From CAYYWP01 sp050176585 (GTDB lineage Bacteria > Desulfobacterota > Binatia > HRBIN30 > CADEER01), in the NCBI GenBank assembly GCA_050176585.1, contig JBFXHX010000003.1, positions 1 through 64,000 on the forward strand: a stretch of 64,000 bases of DNA, given 5' to 3'. Below the pieces are notes generated by a model. The model was not told the DNA's origin. It saw nothing but the letters and a program-made list of their open reading frames with translations, and searched no databases. This document shows, piece by piece, positions 19,874-28,492 of this stretch. Both the position numbers and the translations under genes were made by a program. Position 1 is the first letter of the stretch. Every line of letters starts with the position of its first letter.

Positions 19874-20938
19874 TCACTTTCTTGACGGGCGCGCGGCGGC
19901 CGATGCGGCGTACGGGATCGCACGCTGGCGAGGTGCGCGGGCCGCCCGCGCGGGCCGGCTCAACGCCGCGGCCATGGACAGTGCCGCGGCCATGCTCCGC
20001 GCATCCGCGCTGCCCGATCCCGCGAGGTCGTGCGCTGTCCCGTGATCGGGCGACGTGCGGACGATCGGCAGGCCAGCCGTGAAGTTCACGCCGTCGGCAA
20101 AGTGCAGGAGCTTGAAGGGCGCGAGGCCCTGGTCGTGGTACATGCAGACCACCGCATCGAACTGTCCCGCCAGGGCGAGCGGGAACAGGCTGTCGGCGGC
20201 GAGGGGCCCGCGCGCATCGATGCGCTGCCGGCGCGCCGCGCGTACGGCGGGGGCGATGACGCGCATATCCTCGTCACCGAAGAGCCCCTGTTCGCCGGCG
20301 TGCGGGTTCAGCCCGGCAACCCCGAGGCGAGGCTTGGCAATACGGAACTGGTCGCGCAGCGCCCGATGCGCGATCCGCACCGTCTGCAATACGGCGTCGG
20401 TACTCAGGGCGTCCGGCACCGCGCGGAGCGCGAGATGGGTGGTGACGAGCGCAACCCGAAGTCGCGGTCCAATCATCATCATCCGGACCGGCGGAGCACC
20501 GCAGAGCTCGGCTAGCAGCTCGGTATGACCCGCGGCGGTGCGTCCCGCGGCTTGGAGGCACGCCTTGGCGAGTGGCGCGGTTGTGAGGGCGTCGGCGATG
20601 CCGGCGCGCACCAGGCGCAGCGCTTCCAGCACGGCGTCATGGGCGGCGCGACCGCCGCTCGGCGCTGGACGCCCGGCGCGGCGCTCTTGCGGCGCGAGCT
20701 CGGAGACGACGCGTACCGCGATAGCGCCGCGCGGGAGCGGTGCGGGCGGCTCCCACGCGACGAAGCCGAGCGGCGCCCTGATCGTTTCGGCGGCGTCGCG
20801 GTAAACGCCGAGGTCGCCGACCAGGATGGGCGTCAGCCGCTGCCGGACCGCGCCGCTTCGCAGCGCGCCGAGGGTGACTTCCGGTCCGATGCCAGACGGA
20901 TCGCCCATGGAGATGGCGATCCGCGGCAGTGGGCTCAC
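19874..20938 (-). CDS. pdxA: 4-hydroxythreonine-4-phosphate dehydrogenase PdxA
   Basis: 354 residues of the PdxA family, the NAD-dependent enzyme of pyridoxal phosphate synthesis. The N-terminus reads ISMGDPSGIGPEV. The three metal-binding histidines lie in AGHTEL, NPHAGEQGLFG and MYHDQGLAPFK, and the C-terminal GLPIVRTSPDHGTA region is intact. It starts at ATG 20938, overlapping the stop of the SurA-like gene by four bases (ATGA). The surA-pdxA order is the same as in enterobacteria. The C-terminus carries an imperfect short repeat (SMAAAL twice) and a basic Ala/Arg-rich extension. Confidence 0.95.
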   Translation of the reverse strand: MSPLPRIAISMGDPSGIGPEVTLGALRSGAVRQRLTPILVGDLGVYRDAAETIRAPLGFVAWEPPAPLPRGAIAVRVVSELAPQERRAGRPAPSGGRAAHDAVLEALRLVRAGIADALTTAPLAKACLQAAGRTAAGHTELLAELCGAPPVRMMMIGPRLRVALVTTHLALRAVPDALSTDAVLQTVRIAHRALRDQFRIAKPRLGVAGLNPHAGEQGLFGDEDMRVIAPAVRAARRQRIDARGPLAADSLFPLALAGQFDAVVCMYHDQGLAPFKLLHFADGVNFTAGLPIVRTSPDHGTAHDLAGSGSADARSMAAALSMAAALSRPARAARAPRQRAIPYAASAAARPSRK

Positions 20939-22782
20939 GGCAGGATCTCCACCGTGTGCCGGTCGCGCAGATCTTCCTTCAACCAGCGCGCGTACCGCTC
21001 CTCGAGCGCCTTCGTGTACAGCTTCTGTTTGATCTCCTCGCGATCGGCATCCGTGACCTTGGGTTGGCCGGCGCTGATCCGCTCGTCCAGGCGCACGATA
21101 TGGAAGCCGCTGCTCGACTTGACCGGACGGCTGTACTCGCCGATCTCGAGCTCAGCCAGCGCCGCGGCCAGCTCCGGGCGCAGCTCCTCGACTTTGAGCG
21201 TGCCGAGCTTACCGCCGGATTTGGCCGCGCCATCTTGTGACGAGCGTCTGGCCACGTCGGAGAAATCCGCGCCGTTCTGGAGCTCCTGGTGCAGCTTGTT
21301 CGCCTGCTCCTCGATCGCTGCGATCTGTTCGGCGGAAGCGTCCTTCGGGATCTGCAGCATGATCTGCGAAACCGAGACCTCCTCGGCTTCCGACAGCGCG
21401 GTGGCGCCGCCCTCGGCTTTCTGGTGGCGCTCAATCTCCTCCGGCGAGACGCTGACTTTGCTGCGTATCTCGCGGTTGATCAGCTGGGCGCGCGCGATCT
21501 CGTCGGCAATCTGCTTCCGATAGACTTTCGGCGTCAGGCCCTGCTCGGCGAGCGCGTATTCCAACTGCTCCTCGGTCAGGCGGTTCTGTTTGCGCACGTC
21601 GTCGATGTAGCGGTCGATCTCGGCGTCGGAGACGGTGATGCCCTGCGCCTCGACTTCCTTGGCGACGATGCGGTCGGTGATCAGCACATCGAGGAGATCG
21701 GCGTTGCTGGCCGTCGCCGCGGCTTGCGCGATGCGCGGGTCTCGGGTGCGGAACTGCTCGAGTTCGTGCGAGGTGATCGGATCGCCGTCGACGAGCGCGA
21801 TGATGCGGTTTACGACCGTACCGCTCACCTCCACGGGGCGCTCGAAGGCGCCGATGTCGCAGCGGGCGCCGGCGGGTCGGCGCATGCCGCGTTGGTCGAC
21901 CGTGAACAGCTCGTTCGCCGCGTCCGTACACCCTTGCGGGTCGCCGCCTTCGATGGCGGGGCTGCCACCGGTCAAGGCGACGGTTTCGGTCGGACCGCCA
22001 TTGCGGCCCAACGGGTCGATGCGCACGTCGCTCGTGTGCACATCGCCGGGTTGGACGAACGCACAGGTCTCGTCGTCGACCAGATTGTATCCCCTGGACA
22101 GGACGGGGCCCTCACACGCCTTCACGTTGCTGGCCAGCAGCGTGTTGCGGACGGTGATCTCTCCGCCAGCGGTTTCCAGCCCGGGACCGCGGTTGCCGGC
22201 CACCGTGCAGTTCGCGGCGGTGACCGCGCCTTTTTCGGTGCGGATGCCGGCGCCGCCGTTGGCGGCGATGGTCGAGTTCGCGCAGACCACGTCGGCGCCG
22301 TTCGCGACGATGCCGGCCCCGGCGTTGTCCGCTACCAGCGATCGGACGACGGTGACGTTGCCTTTCGCGGCCTCGATACCGTTACCGGTCGCTTCGCGTA
22401 TGGCGCAATCGATCAGGGTCAGCTTGCCCTTTTGCAGCTGGACGCCGACCTCGCCCCCGGCGAGGGTGACGCCGCTGATGCTGACCTTGCCTTTACTATC
22501 CAGCGTGAGCACCGTGCCGCCGGTGCCGCGGATGGTGATCTGATCGGCACCTGGGCCTTTGATCGTCAGCGGCTTGTCGATCTCCAGGCCGTCCTCGAGC
22601 GCGATGGTGCCGCGCACGGTGCTGGCGAAGAGGATGACCTCGCCGTCCTTGGCATCGTCGATCGCCTCGCGCAGCGAACCGTCGCCGTCGTCGTCGGTGT
22701 TGTGGACGGTCTCGATTCCCCAGGCCGGCCCCGCCATCAGCAGAAGTGCCAGCACGAGCGCGAGCGCTTTCCAATTCGTCAT
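20935..22782 (-). CDS. Fusion of right-handed beta-helix (anchor-Q type) domain to SurA-like PpiC chaperone
   Basis: 615 residues. Residues 1-22 are a signal peptide (ALALVLALLLMAGPAWG). Residues 23-315 form a parallel beta-helix: a DGSLREAI start as in CSLREA-type proteins, repeated I-x-G/N-x turns, and an end with GYNLVDDETC, LGRNGGPT, SPAIEGGDP, DQRGMRRP and DIGAFE, the pattern of the choice-of-anchor Q region. Residues 323-445 match the SurA N-terminal chaperone helices (VNRIIALVDGDPITSHELEQF). Residues 467-568 are one parvulin PpiC domain, ending SSGFHIVRLDE. Its place directly before pdxA (four-base overlap) and after mfd marks it as the surA locus, so it is probably the periplasmic outer-membrane-protein chaperone. 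The frame is continuous with no internal ribosome site noted. ATG 22782 has AGGAAAC upstream. Confidence 0.85.
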   Translation of the reverse strand: MTNWKALALVLALLLMAGPAWGIETVHNTDDDGDGSLREAIDDAKDGEVILFASTVRGTIALEDGLEIDKPLTIKGPGADQITIRGTGGTVLTLDSKGKVSISGVTLAGGEVGVQLQKGKLTLIDCAIREATGNGIEAAKGNVTVVRSLVADNAGAGIVANGADVVCANSTIAANGGAGIRTEKGAVTAANCTVAGNRGPGLETAGGEITVRNTLLASNVKACEGPVLSRGYNLVDDETCAFVQPGDVHTSDVRIDPLGRNGGPTETVALTGGSPAIEGGDPQGCTDAANELFTVDQRGMRRPAGARCDIGAFERPVEVSGTVVNRIIALVDGDPITSHELEQFRTRDPRIAQAAATASNADLLDVLITDRIVAKEVEAQGITVSDAEIDRYIDDVRKQNRLTEEQLEYALAEQGLTPKVYRKQIADEIARAQLINREIRSKVSVSPEEIERHQKAEGGATALSEAEEVSVSQIMLQIPKDASAEQIAAIEEQANKLHQELQNGADFSDVARRSSQDGAAKSGGKLGTLKVEELRPELAAALAELEIGEYSRPVKSSSGFHIVRLDERISAGQPKVTDADREEIKQKLYTKALEERYARWLKEDLRDRHTVEILP

Positions 22783-22826
22783 GCCGTTTCCTGTATCATG
22801 CTCAGCGGTTGCGGGCAGGTCGATGG

Positions 22827-22850
22827 CCGAGCGCGGCACGTGCCGCTCGG
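22827..22850 (-). promoter_or_regulatory. Near-palindromic site in the surA-fusion leader
   Basis: CCGAGCGCGGCACGTGCCGCTCGG is almost self-complementary around CACGTG (one unpaired base), 45-70 bases upstream of the fusion gene's start. It could be an operator or leader hairpin. The rest of the 165-base gap to mfd shows nothing else. Confidence 0.35.
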
Positions 22851-22947
22851 GTCCCCGCGGCCTTCGCTTTCGCCGTGGGCACGGCGGCGCTGCGTACGGG
22901 GGCAGGGGAGCGCCGCAGTCGAGGCGGCGCGGCTGATCGGCAGAAGC

Positions 22948-25900
22948 TCACGCGCTCGCGCTTTGCTGGGACGACCCCGCGGGCTGCTGAATTTCCTGCA
23001 GGACCGCTTGGATTTCCTGCACTAGCCCGTCCCAGTCCTGTTGCTCGGGGGTGAAGCTGAGCTGGAAATCGGCCGAGAGCCGGTAGCGGCCCCGGCCGCG
23101 CTTGACCATGGCGATGAGCTGATCGACCTCCACCGGCGCCTCGGTGTGGAAGGTGAGGACCACCATGCCCTGGCGCAGCACGGCGCGGATGATCAGACAC
23201 GCCTTCAGCACTCGGCGCAGCTCCATCACCCGCAAGAAGCTGTCGACCAGCGGCGGAATCGGGCCGTAGCGCTCGCGCAACTCGACGGCGATCTCCTCCA
23301 GCTCGGCCGTGGACCGCACGGTCGCCAGACGCCGGTAGAACACGAGCCGCTGGTGCTCGTCCGCGATGTAACTGTCGGGAATGTACGCGGGGAAGCCGAG
23401 CTGGATCTCGGGCTCGACCTCGACCAGCCGGCGCTGGCCGCGCAGTTCCTGAACGGCTTCCTCCATCATCTGCGTATAGAGCTCGAAGCCGACTGCGGTG
23501 ATGTGCCCGGACTGCTGCTTGCCGAGCAGGTTGCCGGCGCCGCGGATCTCCAAATCATGCGCTGCGAGCTTGAAACCGCCGCCGAGATCGTCGAGCTCCT
23601 GCAGCACCCGGAGGCGTTTCTGCGCATCGCGAGTGATCAGATGCTCGCCCGGTATCATCAGATAGGCGTAGGCGCGCTCGTGTGAACGGCCCACGCGGCC
23701 GCGCAGCTGGTAAAGCTGTGCGAGGCCGAAATGGTCGGCGCGGTTGATGATAATCGTGTTGGCGTTGGGGATATCGAGGCCGGATTCGACGATCGTCGAG
23801 CACACCAGAACGTTGATGTCGCGCCGCATGAACCGCAGCATCACCTCTTCGAGCTCGCGCTCGCGCATCTGCCCGTGTGCGACCCCGAACGTGGCTTCGG
23901 GGACGAGGATTCGGAGGTGACGCGCCATGAGCTCGATGTTCTCGACCTGATTGTGCACGAAGAAGACCTGGCCGCCGCGCGCCAGCTCGCGAAGGACCGC
24001 ATCGCGTATGATGTCGTCGTCGTACCGGGTCACGTACGTGCGCACCGCGAGGCGATCCACCGGGGGCGTTTCGATGACGCTCAGGTCCCGGATGCCGGTC
24101 AGCGACATCTGCAGCGTGCGCGGGATCGGCGTCGCGGTCATGGCCATTACGTCGACCAACTTGCGCATGTCCTTGATGCGCTCCTTGTGCTTCACGCCGA
24201 AGCGATGCTCCTCGTCGATGATCAGCAACCCGAGCTGCTTGAATTCGACGTCCGGCTGCAGCAGCCGATGCGTGCCGACGACGATGTCCACCTGGCCGGC
24301 GGCGAGTCCCCGCAACACCTCGCGCTGCTGGGCCGCGGTCTGGAAGCGGGACAGCATCTCGATGCGCACGGGGTATCCCTCGCAGCGTTTGCGGAAGGTC
24401 GTAAAGTGCTGCTGCGCCAGGATAGTGGTGGGCACCAGCACGGCGACCTGCCGGCCATCCATCGCGGCGAGGAATGCGCCGCGGAGCGCGACCTCCGTCT
24501 TGCCGTATCCGACGTCGCCGCAGATCAGGCGATCCATCGGCTTGTCGCGCTGCAGGTCCGCGAGCACGTCATCGATCGCTTGCTTTTGATCCGGCGTCTC
24601 CTCGAACGGGAATGCGGCTTCAAACTCGCGGAAGTACCCGTCGGGCTGGACGTACGCATCCCGCGCGTCGATCTGGCGGGCGGCGTAGATGCCGAGCAGT
24701 TCCTTGGCCATGGCGAGAATCGACTCGCGGGTCTTCTCTTTCAGCCGCTCCCACCCGCCGCTGCCGAGCTTGTCCAACGGGGGCGCCGCGCCGTCCGCTC
24801 CTACGTATTTCTGCACCAGGCTGATGCGGTCGACGGGCAGATACAGGCGATCGCCGCCGGCGTATTCGAGATGGAGGTAGTCGCCCTCGGTCCCCGCTAC
24901 CTGGAGGTGGCGCAGGCCGCGGTAGATCCCGACGCCGTGATCGAGATGCACCACGTAGTCCTGCGGCTTGAGGTCGCTGAGGCTCCGCAAGAGCTGGGAT
25001 ACCGACACGCGCTTTGCCGCGCGCCGGCGCGCTTCGCCGAAGACGTCCGCCTCGGTGATCACGACCAGCCGGTGCTCGGGGATGCGGAACCCCTCGCTGA
25101 GATGCCCGAGCGCGATGATCACCTCGGTTGCACGTGCGGACGCCGGCGGCGCACCGGACGGCAGGACAGAGCTCAGAACCGCGGTGCTCACGCGCGCGTT
25201 CACGCCGTTGCTCTCCAGCAAACGCGCGAGGCGCTGCGCCTGCGCATCGGTGCCGGCGACGAACAGCACCTGGTAGCCTTCCCCGCGCCAGGTGCGAACC
25301 TGTTCCGCGACCGGCGCGAAGCTGACCTCGTGCCGCTGGTGGACGCGCGCGGCGCGCAGGTCCGCGATCGAGAACGATGCCACCGAGAAGCGGCGGTCGC
25401 TCGGGCCGGCGGCCAGCACTTCCAGCGCCTCGAGCTCCACCACGCGCCGCGTCGCGAGCGCCGCGCGCCACGCGGCGGGGCTCAGATACAGCGCGTCGGG
25501 CGGCGGATAGAAGCGATGTTCGGATTGACGCTCGGCCGCGCGGCGCTCGACGACCGCGGCCGTGCGCTCGAGCGCCGCCTCGACTTCACCCGGCTGGTCG
25601 ACGAACACCGCGGTGTCCGCCGGCAGGTAATCCCAGAGGGAATCCAGGTGGGGGTGAAAATACGGCAGACAGAACTCGACGCCGGGAAACAGCAGGCCGC
25701 TGGCGAGGCCGTCGAGCATTCGCGCGCGCTCGTCGCGACCGATCTCGAGGTCGTGTCCCCGCATCTCGATCGCGTAGGCGATCTCGCGCCGCTGTGCCAT
25801 GGTCGGGTCGAACTCCCGCATGGGCAACAAGAGCAGCTCCGATTGCTTGGCGGCCAGCCGCTGACTGACGGGATCGAACTCGTGTACCGCTTCGATCGTG

Positions 25901-26529
25901 TCGCCGAACAGTTCGAGGCGCAGCGGGCGGGCGTGTGCGGGGGGAAACACGTCGATGATGCCGCCGCGCACGGCGAAATCGCCGCGGTCTTCCACCAGCG
26001 ATACGCACCGGTATCCCCAGGACACCAGCTGGGCGGCGACGGCATCCCGCTCGATGGCGTCCCCTTCCACGAGATAGAGATAGCGGCTCGCCGTGCTGTC
26101 CCGCGGCGGCACGCGCTGGGCCAAGGATTCGGCGGTTGTCACGATGATCGGATGGCGGCTCTGGCGCAGGTGATAGAGGCCTTCGATGCGAGCGGCGACG
26201 ACGTCCGCAGTGGGCGAGAGATCCTCGAAGGGCGTCACCTCCCAGCCGGGCAGGTAGTGCACCCGGCGCGCGAACGGAGTCGTATCGTCGGGCTCGTCGA
26301 AGAAAAAGCGGAGGTCGGCGGCCATCCGCTCGGCGTCTTTCGCGCCCGCCGTGATGATCAGCGCCGGCCGCGGCGCGGCCCGGAGCAGGCGCCACAGGAA
26401 GTAGACGGCCGCCCCGCCCTTTAGGCCTTGGACGCGCCAGGTCCCCGCCCCCGGGCACGCCAACGCCGCCGCCAGCGCGGTTTGCGCCGGGCCCCAGGTC
26501 CGGGCGGCCGTGGTTGCGATCTCGTTCAT
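22948..26529 (-). CDS. mfd: Transcription-repair coupling factor Mfd
   Basis: 1193 residues, slightly longer than the usual 1150. Mfd removes stalled RNA polymerase from DNA lesions and recruits UvrA. An N-terminal UvrB-like module (about 1-350) is followed by the RNA-polymerase-interacting domain near 500-570 (DYVVHLDHGVGIYRGL). The superfamily 2 translocase then shows GDVGYGKTEVA (Walker A), DEEHRFG (Walker B), TATPIPRT and ELRGRVGRS-type motif VI (QLRGRVGRSHERAYAY). A C-terminal TRCF domain ends the protein. ATG 26529 is the start. The gene precedes the SurA-type gene, an order seen in many proteobacteria. uvrA is in the same window but not adjacent. Confidence 0.97.
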   Translation of the reverse strand: MNEIATTAARTWGPAQTALAAALACPGAGTWRVQGLKGGAAVYFLWRLLRAAPRPALIITAGAKDAERMAADLRFFFDEPDDTTPFARRVHYLPGWEVTPFEDLSPTADVVAARIEGLYHLRQSRHPIIVTTAESLAQRVPPRDSTASRYLYLVEGDAIERDAVAAQLVSWGYRCVSLVEDRGDFAVRGGIIDVFPPAHARPLRLELFGDTIEAVHEFDPVSQRLAAKQSELLLLPMREFDPTMAQRREIAYAIEMRGHDLEIGRDERARMLDGLASGLLFPGVEFCLPYFHPHLDSLWDYLPADTAVFVDQPGEVEAALERTAAVVERRAAERQSEHRFYPPPDALYLSPAAWRAALATRRVVELEALEVLAAGPSDRRFSVASFSIADLRAARVHQRHEVSFAPVAEQVRTWRGEGYQVLFVAGTDAQAQRLARLLESNGVNARVSTAVLSSVLPSGAPPASARATEVIIALGHLSEGFRIPEHRLVVITEADVFGEARRRAAKRVSVSQLLRSLSDLKPQDYVVHLDHGVGIYRGLRHLQVAGTEGDYLHLEYAGGDRLYLPVDRISLVQKYVGADGAAPPLDKLGSGGWERLKEKTRESILAMAKELLGIYAARQIDARDAYVQPDGYFREFEAAFPFEETPDQKQAIDDVLADLQRDKPMDRLICGDVGYGKTEVALRGAFLAAMDGRQVAVLVPTTILAQQHFTTFRKRCEGYPVRIEMLSRFQTAAQQREVLRGLAAGQVDIVVGTHRLLQPDVEFKQLGLLIIDEEHRFGVKHKERIKDMRKLVDVMAMTATPIPRTLQMSLTGIRDLSVIETPPVDRLAVRTYVTRYDDDIIRDAVLRELARGGQVFFVHNQVENIELMARHLRILVPEATFGVAHGQMRERELEEVMLRFMRRDINVLVCSTIVESGLDIPNANTIIINRADHFGLAQLYQLRGRVGRSHERAYAYLMIPGEHLITRDAQKRLRVLQELDDLGGGFKLAAHDLEIRGAGNLLGKQQSGHITAVGFELYTQMMEEAVQELRGQRRLVEVEPEIQLGFPAYIPDSYIADEHQRLVFYRRLATVRSTAELEEIAVELRERYGPIPPLVDSFLRVMELRRVLKACLIIRAVLRQGMVVLTFHTEAPVEVDQLIAMVKRGRGRYRLSADFQLSFTPEQQDWDGLVQEIQAVLQEIQQPAGSSQQSASA

Positions 26530-26639
26530 CCGGTAACGCTTACCATTGATCCGCTGCTGCTGCTCGGTACCGGGCGCGAACGGAGGTTCGCACCGCGGAC
26601 AGCGCCAGGCAACTGTGGCGCTTCAGCCGTGCGTGCGGC

Positions 26640-27926
26640 TCACGAAGCGGCGTTCGAGGTCGACTCCGCCTCCGCGGCGGCCATGCGCTCCGAGCTGACC
26701 ACCACGGACAGGATGCGTCGTCCTTGTACGCGCTCCACGGTGAAGGTGAAACCGTCCATCCGCACGGACTCGCCTTCGGCGGGGATGCGTCCGGCGACGC
26801 CGAAGACCAATCCTCCGACCGTATTCCACTGATGGCGCGGCAGGTCGGCTTCGAGCATCTCGTTGAGCTCGACGATGCTCAGCGCTGCGTTCACGCGGTA
26901 GCGTCCATCGCCGAGCGGAATCACCTCTGGCGCTTCCCGGTCGTACTCGTCGGTGATCTGCCCGACGAGCTCCTCGAGCAGGTCCTCGAGCGTCACCAGT
27001 CCCGCGACCGACCCGTACTCGTCGCTGACCAGGGCCATGTGGAAACGCTCCGCCTGCATTTCGCGCAAGAGATCGATCAGGCGCTTCGACTCCGGCATGA
27101 ATCGCACCGGCCGGAGGAGCTCCGTCAGCCCGGTCGCGCAATTACCTTCGTGCAGTGCGCGCAAGATGTCCTTGGCGTGCACCTGCCCTTCCACGTGATC
27201 GAGGTCGTCGTGGTACACCGGCAGCCGGGTGACGCCGCGCTCGACGACCACCGCCGCGGCCTCGGACAGCGAGCTGGTCACCTCGATCGCCACGATGTCC
27301 GGCCTCGGCACCATGATGTCGCGCACCACGCGATCGCCGAACTGGAACACGGAATGGATGATCTCTTTCGCGTGCTCCTCGATCACGCCTTCCTGGTGAC
27401 CGACCTCCGCCAGGGAGCGGATCTCGTGCTCGGTGACGAACGGGCCGCCTTTCAGCCCTTTCCCCGGCAGTAAGACGTTGGCCAGGCCGATCAACGCGCG
27501 AGTCGGCAGCCAGAAGATTTTTCCCAGGACGTACACGAACGGCGCGAGCAGCAGCGCCACCCGGTCGCTGTGAAGAACGGCAAACGTCTTCGACATCGCC
27601 TCCACGATGACGAAGTAGGCCAGGGTGAACACGATCGAAGTAATAGTGAGACCGACCTCGTCGAAGTAGCGCTCGGCGAGGATGGCGACCAGAATCGCCG
27701 AGCCGTTTTGGGCGAACATCACGCATAGGTAGATCGCGTTCAGATACCGGGTCGGATCGGCCTGGATGCGCTCCAGGAGCGCCGCGTTGCGCAAGCCCTG
27801 CTCGCGCAATGCCATCGCCCGTACCGGAGTCATCCGGCTCATCGACGCCTCGGCCAGAGCGAGCGTGGCACCGAAGGCGAGGAGGACGAGGATGGCTAGG
27901 ATGCCGTAGGCGGGGTCGAGGGTCAT
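26640..27926 (-). CDS. CNNM/CBS/CorC_HlyC membrane protein (hemolysin C / magnesium-efflux type)
   Basis: 428 residues. A CNNM (DUF21) membrane domain covers about 1-190 with four hydrophobic segments; its first contains ALAEASMSRMTPVRAMAL. A CBS pair follows at about 205-330 (DIMVPRPDIVAIE and the VSDEYGSVAGLVTLEDLLEELVG block). The C-terminal CorC_HlyC domain runs from 340 to 420 (TVGGLVFGVAGRIP). Relatives are linked to Mg2+/Co2+ efflux or tolerance; the old name hemolysin is misleading. ATG 27926 begins the first membrane segment; an upstream in-frame extension is unsupported. Confidence 0.88.
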   Translation of the reverse strand: MTLDPAYGILAILVLLAFGATLALAEASMSRMTPVRAMALREQGLRNAALLERIQADPTRYLNAIYLCVMFAQNGSAILVAILAERYFDEVGLTITSIVFTLAYFVIVEAMSKTFAVLHSDRVALLLAPFVYVLGKIFWLPTRALIGLANVLLPGKGLKGGPFVTEHEIRSLAEVGHQEGVIEEHAKEIIHSVFQFGDRVVRDIMVPRPDIVAIEVTSSLSEAAAVVVERGVTRLPVYHDDLDHVEGQVHAKDILRALHEGNCATGLTELLRPVRFMPESKRLIDLLREMQAERFHMALVSDEYGSVAGLVTLEDLLEELVGQITDEYDREAPEVIPLGDGRYRVNAALSIVELNEMLEADLPRHQWNTVGGLVFGVAGRIPAEGESVRMDGFTFTVERVQGRRILSVVVSSERMAAAEAESTSNAAS

Positions 27927-28042
27927 GTCAGGCGTGCGCGAGGAACCGGCACACCAGGCTGTGGGAGCGGCGCAACCATTTACGGACGCCAAACCGTACC
28001 ATGACCCGCGCGCGGGGCGAAATTGGCTCCCGGGTGGGGCAT

Positions 28043-28075
28043 CGGACCGGGGCAGCGGCCCCCCGTGCGGGTCCG
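28043..28075 (-). terminator. Candidate branched hairpin after the DUF35 gene
   Basis: An outer stem CGGACC / GGTCCG encloses an inner GGGG / CCCC stem, beginning two bases beyond the DUF35 stop. No T-run is present, so this is a tentative terminator for the thiolase-DUF35 unit. Confidence 0.35.
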
Positions 28076-28076
28076 C

Positions 28077-28481
28077 TCACTCCGGGACGAATCGCGGCAA
28101 CGTAACCTCGGCGGTGATGTCGTCGAATACGACGCGCACGGGCATTCCTACGCGGATCGCACGGGGCTCCACACCCAGGAGATTGGACGTCATCTTGGGG
28201 CCTTCGGCCAGTTGGACGAGAACCACAGCGTACGGGACCTCGGCGGCGAATCCGGGATGGTAGACCCGGTGCATCACAGTGAAGCTGAACACCTCTCCGC
28301 GCCCCGAGGCGCGCACCCACCGCGCCGCGAACGACAGGCAGGTAGAGCAAACGGGGCGCGCGGGAAAGCGCCGCGCGCCGCAGCCGGCACACTCCTGTAC
28401 CCGGAGCTCGTGGCGCTTCGCGCCTTCGAAGAAGGGCTTCATCTCTGGCGTGATCGCCGGTATGGGCTTCGCGTATGGCAT
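28077..28481 (-). CDS. DUF35 OB-fold / zinc-ribbon protein, thiolase partner
   Basis: 134 residues of the ChsH2/DUF35 family. The N-terminal rubredoxin-like zinc ribbon has C31xxC34 and C45xxC48. An OB-fold follows with GEVFSFTVMHRVYHPGF and VPYAVVLVQLAEGPKM. Such proteins bind acyl-CoA chains and pair with non-canonical thiolases or, in steroid side-chain degradation, with Ltp2-type aldolases and ChsH1 hydratases. Here the thiolase-like gene lies 11 bases upstream in the same operon, so the two probably form a complex. Confidence 0.9.
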   Translation of the reverse strand: MPYAKPIPAITPEMKPFFEGAKRHELRVQECAGCGARRFPARPVCSTCLSFAARWVRASGRGEVFSFTVMHRVYHPGFAAEVPYAVVLVQLAEGPKMTSNLLGVEPRAIRVGMPVRVVFDDITAEVTLPRFVPE

Positions 28482-28492
28482 GCTGGGCGTGA

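Noticed and set aside
23731..26424. 897-codon plus-strand frame opposite mfd
   Set aside because: Shadow of mfd: low-complexity, no domains, no ribosome site.
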